From assembly GCA_028023455.1 (NCBI GenBank), contig JAQFVV010000013.1:14954258-15018257 (forward strand): a DNA stretch of 64,000 nt, read 5' to 3'. Shown in pieces: positions 61,992 to 64,000 of this stretch. The position numbers and the translations under genes are program-made. Origin of the DNA: Epiperipatus broadwayi (Eukaryota > Onychophora > Udeonychophora > Euonychophora > Peripatidae). The stretch's first letter is position 1; the number at the start of each line of letters is the position of its first letter. The notes beneath the pieces are model-generated. The model was not told the origin of the DNA, made no database searches, and was given only the letters and a program-made list of their open reading frames with translations.

Positions 61992-62228
61992 TTATTTTGC
62001 TACAGGATATGCACTTCCCATGTGACCATGATTATGATGACACACGATTTCTACTTCGTAATCTTTTATTTGTAAAGGAATACGATTATTTTCATTTAAC
62101 AAAAAACATACTGTATACAAAGCAATTTCAAACTCAGGACTTGTACCAATAAAAGTGCTTCCCATTGCCTTAATATTGTTCTTCCATGAAAACTGAATAG
62201 TGTACAAATATGGGATTTCATCTTTGGG
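61992..62228 (-). CDS. Poly(U)-specific endoribonuclease (EndoU/XendoU), last coding exon
   Basis: Minus strand, 78 residues and a TAA stop. A long T-tract ending CTAG (62232-62229) gives an excellent splice acceptor and the exon opens in phase 0 with PKDEIPYLYTIQFSW. FIGTSPEFEIALYTVCFLL and the closing GSAYP are hallmarks of the C-terminal end of the EndoU fold. The family cleaves RNA at uridines and leaves 2',3'-cyclic phosphates; secreted and cytosolic members exist. The catalytic histidines would be encoded by upstream exons beyond 64000. The stop comes 3 residues after GSAYP, as expected for the family, so the exon is intact. The preceding intron contains family A repeats and the 3' end of a LINE. 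Confidence 0.85.
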   Translation of the reverse strand, partial: PKDEIPYLYTIQFSWKNNIKAMGSTFIGTSPEFEIALYTVCFLLNENNRIPLQIKDYEVEIVCHHNHGHMGSAYPVAK

Positions 62229-63342
62229 CTAGAAAAAAAAAAAAAAACATTTTTTATTATGATTAATTTATTTGCAGCTTATAAAAACTCCAATTAAGTC
62301 AAAAATATTTTAATTTTATAATTATTTTTTCTCTATTATTATTAAATAATTGTGAATAATAAAATCAACTTCCAGTCACTGTTTAAGCCAAGACATTACT
62401 GACCATGCTTATTTCAGAACTTGAATCTACTATATGCCTGATGTTCAAATTGGCAATTATATTGTACAAATTTAGACATTCTATTGCAGGAGGAGATGAA
62501 ATGATTATAATTATTTCAATGCTTAATAAAAATAGATTTATACTTATTCATAATTAATATATGTTTAAACATGGACAGTTAAAAATGAGATTCCATCTCT
62601 CTCATGTGATAGAATATCTAAATTTGTGCAATATAATTGTCAATTCGGACATCAGATATATAAGAGATTCATGTCCAGAGATAAGCACAGTCAGTGGTAA
62701 TTGGCTTATATAAAAATATGCTTTAAGCATAAGTGAATTCATTTATGCTTTTAAATTATTAATTGCAGATGAATGCATGGAGATTTTAATATAGTTTAAT
62801 AAGCAATGCATGAATGGAAGTTGATTTCCTTTTTCACAATTATTGTTTTTGTAAGTATATTTTGATTAATAAAATTTTATTATAGACAATAAAAAAATAA
62901 AAGATTTTTAAACAAAATCTATTTAAAGCATATAATTTTGTTTGAAGTTCTAACAGTAATTACATAATAGCCATTGATTAAAAAAACAAAAAATGTTGTC
63001 AACGTTATCATCAAGTTTGAATATAAAAAAAAAAGTGTGTGGGGGGGGGGGATCTTTTAAAAACTTAAGATCATATGATCTAACTAAAATTGCATCTAAT
63101 AAAAAATCACATTTGACGATGATTATTAACACCGAAATTTAATACAAAATATTCAAAATGATAAAAATTTTAGTCTCAGTAATGTAAAAAATAGACAAAT
63201 TTTTAAAAAAATTATGTGAATTAAATTTAATACCATTTCTATTTCCAAATAAGATTATATGTTGTTAGAAGAAACATGTTGAAAAATGTAATAACAGTAA
63301 TAATAATTATAATTAAAATTGCTTTTTTTCTTCCTCTTTCAA
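62229..63342 (-). other. EndoU intron, part, nothing recognised
   Basis: AT-rich. It includes a homopolymeric G run at 63041-63050. No upstream EndoU exon was recognised. Confidence 0.4.
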
Positions 63343-63665
63343 AATGGAGCATCACATGATCACCGTTTCTAAGTGCAGTGCTCTCAGATCCAAGGCTTCT
63401 CACTGATGAAAACCACAAGCCAGAAACTAGTCTGTGGATATTGGATGAGTAACCACTAGATGAGGATTATATGCACAAGCCTTCTGGCATCCATTGATTA
63501 CTCTGGCTTGCACTGATGAAGGCCACAAGTCAGAAACTAGTCTGCGGATAATGGATGAGTAGGCACTAGATGGAGATTTTATGCACAAGCCTTCTGGCAT
63601 CCACTGATTACTCTGGCAAGCACTGAGTGGCAATGCGTATAGAGAGTTTTGCCTATTTTAATAAC
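63343..63665 (+). mobile_element. Family A copy: two partial units in direct orientation
   Basis: Starts with ATCACATGATCACCGTTTCT, then a unit with a complete hammerhead-like core (63388-63446). A second shorter unit begins at 63510 directly after ACTCTGGCTTGC, so a piece carrying the stem I partner is missing there. It ends GAGAGTTTTGCCT. The repeat spacing is about 110 bp instead of 454, suggesting an internal deletion. Confidence 0.7.
63388..63446 (+). ncRNA. Hammerhead-like ribozyme, family A, full core
   Basis: ATCCAA (63388-63393), TTCTCA, CTGATGA (63403-63409), AAACCACAAGCCA with almost no stem II, GAAA (63423-63426), CTAGTC, TGTGGA, TA, TTGGAT (63441-63446). Core and stem I are good but stem II is eroded, so this copy is probably inactive. 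Confidence 0.55.
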
Positions 63666-63924
63666 ATAAATGTACCTATGAATCAAGTAAAATTACCTAA
63701 AAATAAAGTAGATGATTACTCCATTTCATAAACATTTCCAAAATTTCATGCATTTTAAACCTAATGAGGAAATAAAGAAAAGCAATATATATAATAAATG
63801 AAGAATAAGTGTTATATATAACATCTTAGAGCACAATAAAAAATGGCCACTTATTGCAAAAAATTATTGTCCAATACAGCTAGAGAGTAACTCATTTATA
63901 ATAATAGCATTTCTCATTCATTAC

Positions 63925-64000
63925 ATATTTTCATCATCATCATTTTCGATCATTATTAATCCACTGTAGGAGAAAGCTTTCTCAAATTTAATCCAGTTTC
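63925..64000 (-). mobile_element. RTE-like LINE 3' end, runs off the right edge
   Basis: The (TCATCA)n tail followed by AATCCACTGTAGGAGAAAGC and a CTCAAATTTAATCCA block parallels the minus-strand 3' end at 9400-9460. Confidence 0.65.

Noticed and set aside
1-64000. CRISPR arrays, operons, ribosome-binding sites, rRNA
   Set aside because: Searched for by eye and absent. The sequence is eukaryotic.

Overview
The window is AT-rich eukaryotic (invertebrate animal) DNA. Support for this: spliced genes with canonical GT/AG junctions and long introns, a vertebrate-type membrane-anchored flavin monooxygenase, tRNA-derived SINEs, several kinds of non-LTR retrotransposon, a Penelope-like element and a hAT transposon. 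The phylum cannot be fixed from this sequence alone. Nothing bacterial or viral was seen.

Only two host genes are supported. (1) A complete two-exon FMO gene on the + strand: exon 28890-29510, a 14-kb phase-0 intron, exon 43525-44505, 533 codons joined. (2) The last coding exon (61992-62228, - strand) of a poly(U)-specific endoribonuclease (EndoU/XendoU family), whose upstream exons lie beyond the right edge. Everything else is repeat-derived or unassigned AT-rich sequence.

The repeats, left to right: RTE-like LINE relics (1-1040, 4565-5490, 5960-6560, 9390-10900, 13890-14430, 22980-25490, 63925-64000); another LINE with EN and RT (36640-39600); a Penelope-like element with RT and GIY-YIG parts (39683-41500); a LINE C-terminal fragment (47090-47820); a younger 5'-truncated LINE (50281-51760) with its 3' end duplicated at 42282-42389 inside a Tigger-like TIR element (41940-42878); a decayed KIAA1586-like hAT (53590-55270); tRNA-derived SINEs (14632, 46026, 53478); an unclassified family called F here; and a 1-kb palindrome (56060-57100).

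The most interesting content is three families, called A, B and C here. They insert as compounds: one unit inverted, followed by full or partial units in direct orientation. The clearest compounds are bounded by 12-19 bp target-site duplications. Units of A (about 454 bp) and C (about 435 bp) carry sequences that fold by eye as type I hammerhead ribozymes: CTGANGA, stem II, GAAA, a tiny self-complementary stem III, a UH cleavage site, and a two-part stem I. Some C units also carry a tRNA-like B box downstream. Such ribozyme repeats are known as retrozymes, Penelope pseudo-LTRs and Schistosoma SINE-like repeats. These particular families, and the shared inverted-plus-direct layout next to a Penelope-like element, are the best candidate for an undescribed system here. 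All folds and alignments were done by eye.
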